64,000 nucleotides of DNA, from assembly GCA_016234115.1 (NCBI GenBank), contig JACRHD010000012.1, positions 1 to 64,000 on the forward strand, read 5' to 3'. Shown here piece after piece: positions 33,482-42,114 of this stretch. This DNA is from Nitrospirota bacterium. Lineage in GTDB: Bacteria > Nitrospirota > Thermodesulfovibrionia > UBA6902. Below the pieces are notes generated by a model. That model was not told the origin of the DNA and made no database searches. It saw only the letters and a program-made list of their open reading frames with translations. The translations under genes and the position numbers were made by a program. How positions within the stretch are numbered: the stretch's first letter is position 1; every line of letters begins with the position of its first letter.

Positions 33482-35650
33482 TTGCTGACAGGTTATCACA
33501 ACAATACTGATTACACCAATGCAAAGAAGCCGTTCTCCAATAATGGCAAGTGGAATTATGTTGATGATAATGAAATCGAGGCACATGTCAGCAAGAAACA
33601 CTGGATAGGCGGAGTTATTCCAGACGGGTATATCCTTCTCGACATTGATAACAAGATGACAGGGAAAAATATATTTGATGGACTAATAAAATCCGGATAT
33701 TCATTTTTAGCACTTGAAACACCAAACGGGTATCAGTTTGTTTTTAAGGACACCGGCAAGGTCAACTCCCAAAGGAGCAAAGTGTTAACTTTAGCGGGAG
33801 TTGTTGTTGACTACCGGACTGCAAACAAGGGGTATACGGTATTACCGACAGAAAACACTCCCGGCAGGACGGTTATACACATCCCGGAAGATGAACATCT
33901 TGAAGCTATGCCTCTGTGCTTTATCCCGGTAAGGCAAAGAAAAGATACGGATGAGGAGCTTGATAAGATTGACGAAGGAAGCAGAGATGATCAGATGTTT
34001 CGGCACGCAAGCAAAATCCGCGAGTGGAACATATCCCACAGACTGAATCTCACTCATGATGAAAAAAGGCGGGTGTTATGCGAGATAAATAGGATTTTTT
34101 GTTATCCCCCATTGTCGGAGCAAGAGATTGATAAAAAACTTCAATCGTCTGAAGGGTATCCCTCTATTTCAACTCCTCACACTGCGATTCAAGACGAATG
34201 GACTAACCCTATACCTTTTGATGATTATTCAAACCTACCTGATTTCCCGATTTTCGCATTACCGGATTTGGGGTGTGAAATAGTAAAAAATGTGTCGGAA
34301 GTTAATCAGGTTGACACCGGCCTTACAGCAGCTTCATATTTATCCGTATTGTCAGCCTGTATTGCAAAGAAGTCAGAGATAAACCTTGTAACGCACAGGG
34401 AACCGCTTAATATTTTTACCTGCTCGATCTTGCCTTCAGGGGAGCGCAAATCAAGCACACAGAATGTCTTTACAAAGCCTCTCTATGAATACCAAGAAAG
34501 GGAACAATCTGAAAGGGCGGACAAGATCAGAGGTGCTTTGAACAGTCAGAAAATCAGGGAGGCAAGGCTTGCAAAGTTGCAGAAGCAAGCCGCACATGCT
34601 GACAATCAGATTGAAAGAAATAAAATTGAAAAAGAGGCGGCAGAGGTTGCAAAGGATATTCAAGAAAATCCTGTACCCAAAAAACCAATTTATTGCGTCG
34701 ATGACGTTACGATTGAGGCTCTGGAAATCCAAATGACCGACAACGATGAAAGGATGTCTATATTTAGCACAGAAGGCGGGATATTCCAGAATATGGCCGG
34801 GCGCTACAGCGACAAGAAGACCTGTAACATTGACTTATACCTGAAGGCGCATTCCGGCGATCCTTGCAGTAATTACCGGGTAGGAAGGGAATCCAAGACA
34901 ATGCTTTCGCCTTCTTTAACCATGTGCCTGACCGTTCAACCGGATGTCATAAGGGAAATCGGAACGAATCAACAATTCAGGGGGAAAGGACTGTTAGCAC
35001 GTATTCTTTTTTCGTATTGCAGAAAACAAGTGGGAAACAGGGGACGGCAGGTTAATTCAATTCCTGAACACCTTTTGAATCAATACAGGGAACATGTTTT
35101 CAGTCTAATGAAAATACCGTTATCAATGCACACCTTGACCCTTACACCGGACGCACAGTTATTATGGGATGAATTTTATAACGATGTCGAAAAAGATATG
35201 AGGCAAGGCGGAAGTCTGGAATACTTGACGGACTGGGGAAGCAAGCTACCGGGCGCAGTTGCCAGAATAGCCGGCTTACTTCACTTTGCTGAACATGGCA
35301 AAGGCGCTGTCAGTATACCTGTTTCTGTCAGTATTGTCAGTGCTTCTTGTGTAATCGGCGCTTATTTCAAAGAACATGCGCTTGCCACTTTTGGCTTTAT
35401 GAAAGCAGACCACCGGATTGAATCGGCAAAAGAAATTTTAGATTATCTCCAGCGACATAAACCAGATTCCTTCAAAGGCAGGGACATAATGAGGAATACC
35501 ACTTTTAAGACTATGGATGACTTTATTCCGGGACTAAAAATTCTAATGGAGCGTGATTACATCCGGGAAAAAGATACATCATATTCAGGAATGGGCAGAC
35601 CGCAAGCAAGGGAATATGAATTTAATCCAAAAATATTAGAAAAGCACTGA
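33482..35650 (+). CDS. Primase-polymerase/DUF3987 replication protein (N-terminus in doubt)
   Basis: 722 residues in the open frame. N-terminal prim-pol features: AKKPFSNNGKW, ILLDIDNK (acidic metal pair), ALETPNGYQFVFK and VDYRTANKGYTVLP. A primase C-terminal helical region follows (about 170-230), then a DUF3987-type ATPase-like domain with a degenerate P loop (LPSGERKSST) and a long coiled coil (about 340-400). The only in-frame start is TTG 33482 without a Shine-Dalgarno. ATG 33430, coupled to the previous gene, reads into a nine-A run where a one-base slip would join this frame. Element replication is the likely role. Confidence 0.78.
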   Translation: MLTGYHNNTDYTNAKKPFSNNGKWNYVDDNEIEAHVSKKHWIGGVIPDGYILLDIDNKMTGKNIFDGLIKSGYSFLALETPNGYQFVFKDTGKVNSQRSKVLTLAGVVVDYRTANKGYTVLPTENTPGRTVIHIPEDEHLEAMPLCFIPVRQRKDTDEELDKIDEGSRDDQMFRHASKIREWNISHRLNLTHDEKRRVLCEINRIFCYPPLSEQEIDKKLQSSEGYPSISTPHTAIQDEWTNPIPFDDYSNLPDFPIFALPDLGCEIVKNVSEVNQVDTGLTAASYLSVLSACIAKKSEINLVTHREPLNIFTCSILPSGERKSSTQNVFTKPLYEYQEREQSERADKIRGALNSQKIREARLAKLQKQAAHADNQIERNKIEKEAAEVAKDIQENPVPKKPIYCVDDVTIEALEIQMTDNDERMSIFSTEGGIFQNMAGRYSDKKTCNIDLYLKAHSGDPCSNYRVGRESKTMLSPSLTMCLTVQPDVIREIGTNQQFRGKGLLARILFSYCRKQVGNRGRQVNSIPEHLLNQYREHVFSLMKIPLSMHTLTLTPDAQLLWDEFYNDVEKDMRQGGSLEYLTDWGSKLPGAVARIAGLLHFAEHGKGAVSIPVSVSIVSASCVIGAYFKEHALATFGFMKADHRIESAKEILDYLQRHKPDSFKGRDIMRNTTFKTMDDFIPGLKILMERDYIREKDTSYSGMGRPQAREYEFNPKILEKH

Positions 35651-35701
35651 CAGAAGTGACAAAAGTCTCTTTATCGGATAGTTTTGTCAGTATTGTCAGT
35701 G
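35645..35701. repeat. Imperfect 20-bp inverted repeat with TGTCAGT motifs
   Basis: CACTGACA...GTGACAAAA pairs with TTTTGTCA...TGTCAGTG around a loop of about 15 nt, between the primase stop and the next gene. The 17-mer TGTCAGTATTGTCAGTG of its right arm also occurs at 35326-35342 inside the primase gene. Confidence 0.6.
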
Positions 35702-35720
35702 AATTTATAGGGATTTCAAA

Positions 35721-36029
35721 ATGAATTTAATGGAAAAATATCTCAGTATGATGAATGATTTTAAGGCTGGGGATAAAGGTAAGGTCAAATCCCCTCACAA
35801 AATCATGACCGAAAAATACAAGGACTTTATGAAATGGCTGAAATCTTATCCGGTCACAGATGTCATGATCAAAGAGGCCATGCCGGAACATTATCAGCCC
35901 TTGCAGGACGCTATCAAGGACATGGACACCTGTTATTACCGGGAAGATATGCCGGGATTCCTTGAGGGCATGGAAAAGTTTAAGTGCTTATACCTTCAAG
36001 CTGTAAAAAGAATCGGCAAGGGACTATGA
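35721..36029 (+). CDS. Uncharacterised small element protein
   Basis: 102 residues, helical and charged (KIMTEKYKDFMKWLKSY, EDMPGFLEGMEKFKCLYLQA). No recognised domain. The stop overlaps the start of the next gene (ATGA), so the two are coupled. Confidence 0.6.
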   Translation: MNLMEKYLSMMNDFKAGDKGKVKSPHKIMTEKYKDFMKWLKSYPVTDVMIKEAMPEHYQPLQDAIKDMDTCYYREDMPGFLEGMEKFKCLYLQAVKRIGKGL

Positions 36030-36400
36030 AGGCAGAGCTTGAAGCACATGACATTGAGGGCATAGCGCAAAGAGTTATTGACCTTTTGAAGCCTGTCATT
36101 TCCGGCAATAATAATCACGTGTCAGATGATTGCTTTATGACCGTCAAACAATTATCTCAGTATATCGGCTTGTCTACTCAATGGATACATAATAACCTTA
36201 AAGACATCCCTCACCTGAACTTAGGCAATAAACCTCTATTTAAAAAATCAGAAATAGACCTGTATCTTGAGCAATTCAGGAAAAAGACCCTTTCCGAAAC
36301 TACACCTTATAACCTGCCGGAGTCTGCTATAAGAACGGAAAACATAAAGCCATTATTAAAAAAAGGCACATTTAGAAATCAGAAAACAACTCCCTGTTAG
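36026..36400 (+). CDS. AlpA/excisionase-like HTH protein
   Basis: About 124 residues from ATG 36026 (AAGGGA upstream). The core (MTVKQLSQYIGLSTQWIHNN...KPLFKKSEIDLYL) is an HTH_17-type winged helix as in excisionases and AlpA regulators. (Quoted in part.) It lies before the integrase, the usual place for a directionality factor. Confidence 0.7.
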   Translation: MKAELEAHDIEGIAQRVIDLLKPVISGNNNHVSDDCFMTVKQLSQYIGLSTQWIHNNLKDIPHLNLGNKPLFKKSEIDLYLEQFRKKTLSETTPYNLPESAIRTENIKPLLKKGTFRNQKTTPC

Positions 36401-36458
36401 AGCACATGGAGAATAAGGCTATTGACAGCTCTAACTAAGTTAGATATTATTTATCATC

Positions 36459-36695
36459 ATGAGGAACTGGACACCGGAAGATATATTCAATCTCAGAAGT
36501 AAAATGAACCTCTCACAGCCTGCATTCGGGGATATCTTAGGTGTCACGGGAAATTATGTCTATCTTTTGGAAAAGGGGGTGAAACAGGCAAGTAAAACAT
36601 TAATGCTGTTACTGGACTGTGTTGAAAGACAGTTCAAAGAAAAAGGAAAGGAGGGCAAGAAGTATGAAAAAAAGAAAAGTAAAAAACATCTTTAA
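36459..36695 (+). CDS. Cro/XRE-like HTH protein
   Basis: 78 residues. The HTH (FNLRSKMNLSQPAFGDILGV...YVYLLEKG) is typical of XRE regulators and the C-terminus is strongly basic. (Quoted in part.) It overlaps the integrase start by 32 nt, so it may control integrase expression. Confidence 0.7.
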   Translation: MRNWTPEDIFNLRSKMNLSQPAFGDILGVTGNYVYLLEKGVKQASKTLMLLLDCVERQFKEKGKEGKKYEKKKSKKHL

Positions 36696-37725
36696 ACGTT
36701 CCGGAAGTCCCTGTTACCATATTCGATACACGATTGATGGTACGCAGATAAGGGAAAGTTCACAGAGCGCAAGTTATAAAGATGCAGAGCTTCTGTTAGC
36801 CAAGCGAATAGCAGAAGGAAAGAAACCCGAGATCAGAAGGATTGCTTGCACCTTCCGGGAACTTGCAGAGAAGTACCTGTCATGGACTACCGGCAGGCAG
36901 AGATCAGCAAAAACCAAAGGGTATGTCATAGGACAACTTGTGTCTGTATTCGGTGACACCAGATTAAAGGACTTCAACACCTTGAAGGTTGAACAATTGC
37001 AGACAACTCTTATCCGCCAGGACTATGAAGTCGCAAGCATCAACAAGATACTGAACATCTTTAAGCATATGTTCAGCAAGGCTGTTGAATGGGAGTTGAC
37101 AGGGGAAGATGTCTTGAGGGGTATCAGAAAGGCCAAATCCCTGAAAGGTGAAAACAGGCGTTTGAGGTTTTTGACACAGGAAGAATGTCATGCCTTGATC
37201 AATGCCTCTGAATCTTATCTGACGCCGATTGTAATAACTGCCATGAACACCGGTATGCGAAAAAGTGAGATTCTCAACTTGCAATGGGACAACGTTGATT
37301 TGAAACACGGCTTTATACTTCTTGACAAAACAAAGAACGGAGAGCGCCGGGAAATACCCATCAATTCAACGTTAAAAGGCATCTTACAGAACATTACCAG
37401 AAGACTGGACATTCCCTATGTCTTTTTTGATAGTGTCTCCGGGAAGCCTTTCCAGAACGTTAAGAGGTCATTCCATACAGCCTTAAAAAGATCAAAGATC
37501 ACTGATTTCAAATTTCACGACCTCCGGCATACCTTCGCAAGTCACCTTGTAATGTCCGGCGTTGACCTTACGACCGTCAAAGAGTTGTTAGGACACAAGG
37601 ACATTAAGATGACCCTCCGGTATTCTCATCTTGCGCCGGAACACAAATTGAAGGCAGTAGATATACTGGATAAGACCCTTAATGGAAACACGATTAGCAC
37701 AAAATTAGCACAATACGGAGGGTAA
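36664..37725 (+). CDS. int: Tyrosine recombinase (integrase)
   Basis: About 353 residues. ATG 36664 is preferred because GGAGGG lies upstream; an in-frame ATG at 36619 lies inside the previous gene. N-terminal arm-binding and SAM-like core-binding regions are followed by the catalytic domain with Arg in NTGMRKSEIL, HDLRHTF, GHKDIKMTLRYSHL (catalytic Tyr). Ends 35 nt before the tRNA. It should integrate and excise this element at tRNA-Val. Confidence 0.93.
   Translation: MKKRKVKNIFKRSGSPCYHIRYTIDGTQIRESSQSASYKDAELLLAKRIAEGKKPEIRRIACTFRELAEKYLSWTTGRQRSAKTKGYVIGQLVSVFGDTRLKDFNTLKVEQLQTTLIRQDYEVASINKILNIFKHMFSKAVEWELTGEDVLRGIRKAKSLKGENRRLRFLTQEECHALINASESYLTPIVITAMNTGMRKSEILNLQWDNVDLKHGFILLDKTKNGERREIPINSTLKGILQNITRRLDIPYVFFDSVSGKPFQNVKRSFHTALKRSKITDFKFHDLRHTFASHLVMSGVDLTTVKELLGHKDIKMTLRYSHLAPEHKLKAVDILDKTLNGNTISTKLAQYGG
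37690..37718 (+). repeat. 29-bp repeat at the right end (overlaps int 3' end)
   Basis: Identical to 30855-30883. It encodes the last integrase residues and lies 43 nt from the tRNA core. Confidence 0.75.
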
Positions 37726-37760
37726 GGCAATGGGTGAATCCGGTAAGTTCTTGAAAAATA

Positions 37761-37835
37761 TGGTAGGCGCGAGGGGTATCGAACCCCTGACCTCTTCCGT
37801 GTCAAGGAAGCGCTCTCCCACTGAGCTACGCGCCT
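37761..37835 (-). tRNA. tRNA-Val (GAC)
   Basis: 75 nt on the minus strand with CCA encoded. Acceptor stem AGGCGCG/CGCGCCT, D arm GCTC...GAGC, anticodon stem CTTCC/GGAAG with loop TTGACAC (anticodon GAC), and T arm AGGGG-TTCGATA-CCCCT. It is the integration target; the element restored its 3' end. Confidence 0.96.
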
Positions 37836-37882
37836 TCGAAAAAATTGACGGGCATTAAAACAGATTGTATGATATCGAAGAT

Positions 37883-37909
37883 ATTATAGGTAACTCAATT
37901 CTTTGTCAA
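37883..37909 (-). promoter_or_regulatory. Promoter of tRNA-Val
   Basis: The minus strand has TTGACA (37909-37904) and TATAAT (37888-37883) 15 nt apart; an overlapping TAATAT gives the usual 17 nt. About 48 nt upstream of the mature tRNA. Confidence 0.6.
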
Positions 37910-37977
37910 GATATCACCTTATGCCGCTTTCCATCCGAGGCAACGGCGCCATAGAACAGTTCGATCCGGCGCGTCAT

Positions 37978-38017
37978 AAAAAGTCCCTCTGAGGGAACAT
38001 AAATCAGAGGGGCTTTT
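37978..38017 (-). terminator. Terminator of the cold-shock gene
   Basis: On the minus strand AAAGCCCCTCTGA pairs with TCAGAGGGACTTT and is followed by a T run, just after the stop codon at 38026. Confidence 0.85.
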
Positions 38018-38025
38018 GCGGTCAA

Positions 38026-38226
38026 TTAGAGCTTTACAACGTTGACGGCCTTGGGACCTTTAGGGCCCTGTTCAACATCGAAGCTAACGTCCTGACCTTC
38101 GGCAAGGGTTTTAAATCCGTTGCCCTGGATTGAAGAATAGTGGACGAAGATATCACCGCTCTCATGGGAAGTGATAAAGCCGTAACCTTTAGCTTCATTA
38201 AACCACTTTACTTTTCCTTCAGCCAA
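38026..38226 (-). CDS. CspA-family cold-shock protein
   Basis: 66 residues from a TTG start with AAGGAGG and AAAGGA upstream. RNP1 is KGYGFI and RNP2 DIFVHY; length is normal for a single cold-shock domain that binds single-stranded RNA or DNA. Own terminator; the upstream A-rich leader is about 100 nt or more. Monocistronic. Confidence 0.95.
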   Translation of the reverse strand: MAEGKVKWFNEAKGYGFITSHESGDIFVHYSSIQGNGFKTLAEGQDVSFDVEQGPKGPKAVNVVKL

Positions 38227-38437
38227 CTTCCTTTACCTCCTTATCAAGATTTAAGCAAAAAAAATAAGTTTGCTTCCCTTAAAAAAGGCCGCGGGCCCAT
38301 TTTAATGCAGAAAATATTTCTGAAAACTTAAGAGATATGATGTCATCTTTCGACACTAAATGTCAATAAAATAATGCATAAAAATAACGTCTTAGTGGGG
38401 ATACTGTGCTGCGCGGCGTCTTGTCCTGATTCGATAT

Positions 38438-39832
38438 TTACTCTGCATTTCCCGCTTGGAATTCAATCGACTTCTTCTTCATTTTTTCAATCAACGTTGT
38501 CCTGTTGAGTCCCAGGAGGCTCGCAGCCTTGCTCTTTATGCCCTTCGATATTTCCAGCGCCTGAATAATCATATTGTTTTCTATTTCATCGAGCATCACG
38601 TTAAGGTCAACGCCGTCGGAGGACAACGACTGCGCTTTTGTAAAGACCCTCGGCATCTTGCGCTTTTCAGAAAATCTTTCGGGAAGGTCGGAGGGAGTGA
38701 TCGCGTCCCCTTCTTTCAGAATTATGAGTCTCTCGATAAGGTTTTCGAGCTCCCGCACGTTTCCCGGCCATTTGTACTCCACCAGGCATTCCATCGCTTC
38801 CCGGGATATCTTCGGCGGCTCCTTCTTCTTTCTTTTCGCGATTTCCGTAACGAAATGCTCAATCAGAAGAGGTATATCTTCTCTCATCTTTCTTAACGGA
38901 GGCAAATGAACGGGGATCACATTCAGCCTGTAGAAGAGGTCTTCCCTGAACATACTTTCTTTTACAGCCTTATCCAGGTCCCTGTTTGTCGCCGCGATGA
39001 TCCTGACGTCTACTTTTATTGTCTTTATTCCGCCGACCCGTTCAAACTCTTTCTCCTGGAGCACCCTCAGCAGCTTTACCTGGAGCGAAGGGGCCAGTTC
39101 TCCGATTTCATCGAGAAACAGAGTGCCGTTGCTGGCAAGCTCAAAACGGCCTATCCTTGTGTTTATGGCGCCTGTAAAGGCCCCTTTTTCGTGCCCGAAA
39201 AGCTCTGATTCAAGAATGTCCTTTGGAATGGCGGCGCAGTTTAAGGGAATAAAGGCATAACGGGACCTCGAACTGTTATAGTGAATGGTCTTTGCAACGA
39301 GCTCTTTTCCCGTGCCGCTCTCGCCGGTAATAAGCACTGTGCTGTCCGTATCGGCTATCTTCTCTATGAATTTAATGACTTCCTGAAGGGGCGCCGAGTT
39401 GCCTATTATTTTATGGGTGCTGAATTTTCTTTTCAGCTCCTTCTTGAGCCTGTTATTTTCTTCCTGAAGCCTGGAGATATCGAGCGCCCTCTTTATTGCC
39501 ATGTATACGTCTTCAAGGACAAAAGGCTTTGTGATATAGTCGAAGGCGCCGAGCTTCATCGCTTCCACCGCAGTGGGAACGCTGGCATGAGCGGTGATCA
39601 TTATTGAAGATATGTCGATTTTTTCCGAGTTCACCTCGCGCAGGACATCAAGACCGTTTATTCCGGGCATCATTAGGTCCAGCAGAAGGAGATTGAATTT
39701 TTCGGATTTCAGAAGATTAAGGCCCGACTCTCCGTCCGCTGCGGTTTCAACGTCGAAGCCTTTGCTGCTGAGAAAGTCTTTCAACATCTCTCTTATAGAT
39801 GATTCATCATCTATAACCAGTATGCGATGCAT
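38438..39832 (-). CDS. NtrC-family sigma-54 response regulator
   Basis: 464 residues. Receiver with Asp52 (LLLLDLMMP) and TKPF lysine; AAA+ domain with Walker A GESGTGKE, a canonical GAFTGA loop and GGTLF-type Walker B region ([10 protein letters not shown]); Fis-type HTH ([19 protein letters not shown]). No kinase gene is adjacent, so it is an orphan here. It could act on the window's sigma-54 promoters beside the 25410 regulator. Confidence 0.93.
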   Translation of the reverse strand: MHRILVIDDESSIREMLKDFLSSKGFDVETAADGESGLNLLKSEKFNLLLLDLMMPGINGLDVLREVNSEKIDISSIMITAHASVPTAVEAMKLGAFDYITKPFVLEDVYMAIKRALDISRLQEENNRLKKELKRKFSTHKIIGNSAPLQEVIKFIEKIADTDSTVLITGESGTGKELVAKTIHYNSSRSRYAFIPLNCAAIPKDILESELFGHEKGAFTGAINTRIGRFELASNGTLFLDEIGELAPSLQVKLLRVLQEKEFERVGGIKTIKVDVRIIAATNRDLDKAVKESMFREDLFYRLNVIPVHLPPLRKMREDIPLLIEHFVTEIAKRKKKEPPKISREAMECLVEYKWPGNVRELENLIERLIILKEGDAITPSDLPERFSEKRKMPRVFTKAQSLSSDGVDLNVMLDEIENNMIIQALEISKGIKSKAASLLGLNRTTLIEKMKKKSIEFQAGNAE

Positions 39833-39996
39833 GGTACTATATTGCCATATTGCAAAAACAACGTCAATAGATTGACGGCATATTTTAAAAAAAGATGATC
39901 GCGCCCCCGTTAGCCCGGCTTATTCATTAACTCCGGGGGGTATGCAGGGGAAATCCCGGCGGGCCTGCCTCCGGGCGGTCAGTTGGATCGGCGGCG

Positions 39997-40923
39997 CTAA
40001 TCCGCGCTGAGCGATGGTTCCATGTCCATTGCGATGACCCGGTTGCGCCCTTCCCTCTTTGCCCTTAAAAGCGCATTGTCGGCGCTTTTAATCAGCTCAT
40101 GCACAGCCTCCATTGAGGACCTGAACTCCGCGACGCCGAGACTGATGGTGACCTTTATGACATTGTCATCGAAGTTGTTTTCATGGGTCTCGATGGCCTC
40201 CCTGAAGCGCTCCGCAACCATGATGGCCGCCGTAATGGCGGTTTCAGGGAGCAGGCAGCAAAATTCCTCTCCGCCGTATCGGGCCAGATAGTCTATATTC
40301 CTGATCAGGGCCGCGGTCCGTGAAGTAACTGCTTTCAGAATAAAGTCTCCGCACGGATGGCCGTATGTATCGTTTACTTTCTTGAAATAGTCTATATCGA
40401 ACATAATGATGCTGAAGACCCCGCCGTATCTCTTGTGCCTGTTGAATTCTTCGGCGAGTTTTGTCTCCAGGAATCTCCTGTTGAAAATTCCAGTCAGTCC
40501 GTCTTTCATGTTTATCTGAACGAGCTTCCGTTCGTACGCCGCAACCTCCGTCATGTCCTGGACATAAATAAACAGATTATTGATCTGATTGTCCTCATCA
40601 CGCAGCGGCCCCATTGCGCAGCTCTGCTGCATATAGTCAAACCTGGCCTCGGAATAACACGAGGTCTTGAAAGGAAACAGATAATGATGAAGCTTCTGCG
40701 AGAAGAAACAGAAATTCCCGAACGAAAAAACAGACTTGCAGCTTCTTGTGAATTTCGGGTTGTTCAAATGGGGATAGGTATCGAAAATAGAAGTGTCCCT
40801 GATCATGTCCGAGCGGATCCCGCTGTGAATCTCCATCCACCGGTTCCATCCGCGGACCCTCATGTCCCTGTCAAGAATAACTATCCCGATATTGATGGCG
40901 TCGAAAATCTGCTGGAGCATCAT
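39997..40923 (-). CDS. PAS-GGDEF diguanylate cyclase
   Basis: 308 residues. An N-terminal PAS domain (IFDAINIGIVILDRDMRVRGWNRW, quoted in part) precedes a GGDEF domain with GGEEF active site and an inhibitory I-site RNID five residues before it. It should make c-di-GMP with product inhibition. The start overlaps the CheC-like stop by 4 nt. Last gene of a CheY-CheC-cyclase operon. Confidence 0.92.
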   Translation of the reverse strand: MMLQQIFDAINIGIVILDRDMRVRGWNRWMEIHSGIRSDMIRDTSIFDTYPHLNNPKFTRSCKSVFSFGNFCFFSQKLHHYLFPFKTSCYSEARFDYMQQSCAMGPLRDEDNQINNLFIYVQDMTEVAAYERKLVQINMKDGLTGIFNRRFLETKLAEEFNRHKRYGGVFSIIMFDIDYFKKVNDTYGHPCGDFILKAVTSRTAALIRNIDYLARYGGEEFCCLLPETAITAAIMVAERFREAIETHENNFDDNVIKVTISLGVAEFRSSMEAVHELIKSADNALLRAKREGRNRVIAMDMEPSLSAD

Positions 40924-41567
40924 TCATACTGCGAGATAAAAACGCGCAGGGCCTCCTTGAGCCATTGAATAGAGTCGTTGCTGGTTATCAGAAATAACAG
41001 ACCGGTCACATTGCCGTCGGTAAAACTGAAATCCGTCTTCAGCACTATCGCGGTCTTATCGGGAGAGAAATGGTTGTCTGAAATCGCATCCTCGTAATAT
41101 CTTTCCAGAATGATAAGCGGAGGGGTATAAGTTACCACATCCCTGAGCAGCTCGGCGACCTTCCCGACGCACGCTCCGATAAGAATATTGCCTACCTCCA
41201 TGAGCGTCTCCCTCTCCAATATTTCTACAGGGTCGGATTCCATGTCCGCCTGGTCTCCATGCTGCAATATCCGGATCAACTCCTTTCCGGAACCGGAGGA
41301 AAAGACCAGAAGCGCGTCTCCCTTGAAACATCCCCAGAAATGCTGCTCGACGATACTTATATTCATATAGTCTTTAACATGTTCCCGGATATAGACCGGC
41401 AAATCCGTCACTTGCATGACATTAATAAACGGGATGTTAAGGACTACGTGCGTATCTATAACATCAGCGAGGTCGGCGGCGGACTTGCCGAAGGCGATAT
41501 TCATTATTTCCTGAAGTATTTCTACTTCTTCGCCTGATAATATCTCTTCTTTATGAATCTCCGTCAT
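40920..41567 (-). CDS. CheC-like phosphatase
   Basis: 215 residues with two CheC-type helices, LQEIMNIAFGKSAADLADV and LMEVGNILIGACVGKVAELL (each quoted whole, 19-20 residues), containing the E..N active-site pairs. CheC dephosphorylates CheY. Stop and start codons overlap with both neighbours, so it likely resets the receiver encoded upstream and controls the cyclase downstream. Confidence 0.85.
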   Translation of the reverse strand: MTEIHKEEILSGEEVEILQEIMNIAFGKSAADLADVIDTHVVLNIPFINVMQVTDLPVYIREHVKDYMNISIVEQHFWGCFKGDALLVFSSGSGKELIRILQHGDQADMESDPVEILERETLMEVGNILIGACVGKVAELLRDVVTYTPPLIILERYYEDAISDNHFSPDKTAIVLKTDFSFTDGNVTGLLFLITSNDSIQWLKEALRVFISQYE

Positions 41568-41947
41568 TTCTCAACCTTTTGCAAAGTGTCCTGAGCCTTT
41601 AACAGGGCCACCTGAAGATCTTCTTTTTTCAAGGGTTTTCTTAACACCATATACGCGCCTGAATCAAGGACTATCTTGATCGCCTTTAATTGCACGTCCG
41701 CGGTTACGACGATAATCAGCGCGTTTTTATCGTGCTTAATTATCTCTTCAAGGGCTTCGTATCCCGTCATGACCGGCATGGTCAAATCCATGAACGTCAG
41801 GTCAGGACAGAGCTCCCTGTATTTTTCCACCCCTTCTTTTCCGTCGCACGCTTCATGAAATTCAAAGCCCTGGTCCTTGGGAAGACAGCTTTTGAGCATT
41901 TTTCTCGCGATCGGGGAATCATCAACTATCAATATTTTCTTAATCAT
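41564..41947 (-). CDS. CheY-like single-domain receiver
   Basis: About 127 residues from ATG 41947; an upstream ATG at 41998 would add 17 residues. ILIVDDS, phospho-acceptor Asp in LTFMDLTMP, T in VVTAD and RKPL lysine are all present. No output domain. First gene of the three-gene overlap-coupled operon. Confidence 0.9.
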   Translation of the reverse strand: MIKKILIVDDSPIARKMLKSCLPKDQGFEFHEACDGKEGVEKYRELCPDLTFMDLTMPVMTGYEALEEIIKHDKNALIIVVTADVQLKAIKIVLDSGAYMVLRKPLKKEDLQVALLKAQDTLQKVEK

Positions 41948-42114
41948 GCCGCCAGCTTCCTGCTTGTCTGAAAGGTGCAGGGTATGTCCGGATTCCATGT
42001 CCCGTCCGCGTTTATGATAAGATATTCCCGGGTCTTTTCCCGTGGATATTTTGTTAACATGAATGTCATATCCGAATCAAGCATGAGATATTTATATGCT
42101 CTATATCGGTACAT

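Larger units (their letters stand above)
30707..37805. mobile_element. 7.1-kb integrative element in tRNA-Val
   Basis: The element is bounded by 45-bp direct repeats of the tRNA 3' end and carries, left to right, an HTH gene, a HigBA-like pair, unknown genes, a primase/DUF3987 gene, an AlpA-like HTH gene, a Cro-like gene and a tyrosine integrase next to the tRNA. No capsid, packaging or conjugation genes are present, so it resembles a satellite or small integrative plasmid-like element. Lower GC and AT-rich codons set it apart from the flanks. Confidence 0.88.

Noticed and set aside
30976-37725. Complete prophage
   Set aside because: No capsid, portal, tail, large terminase or lysis genes are present.
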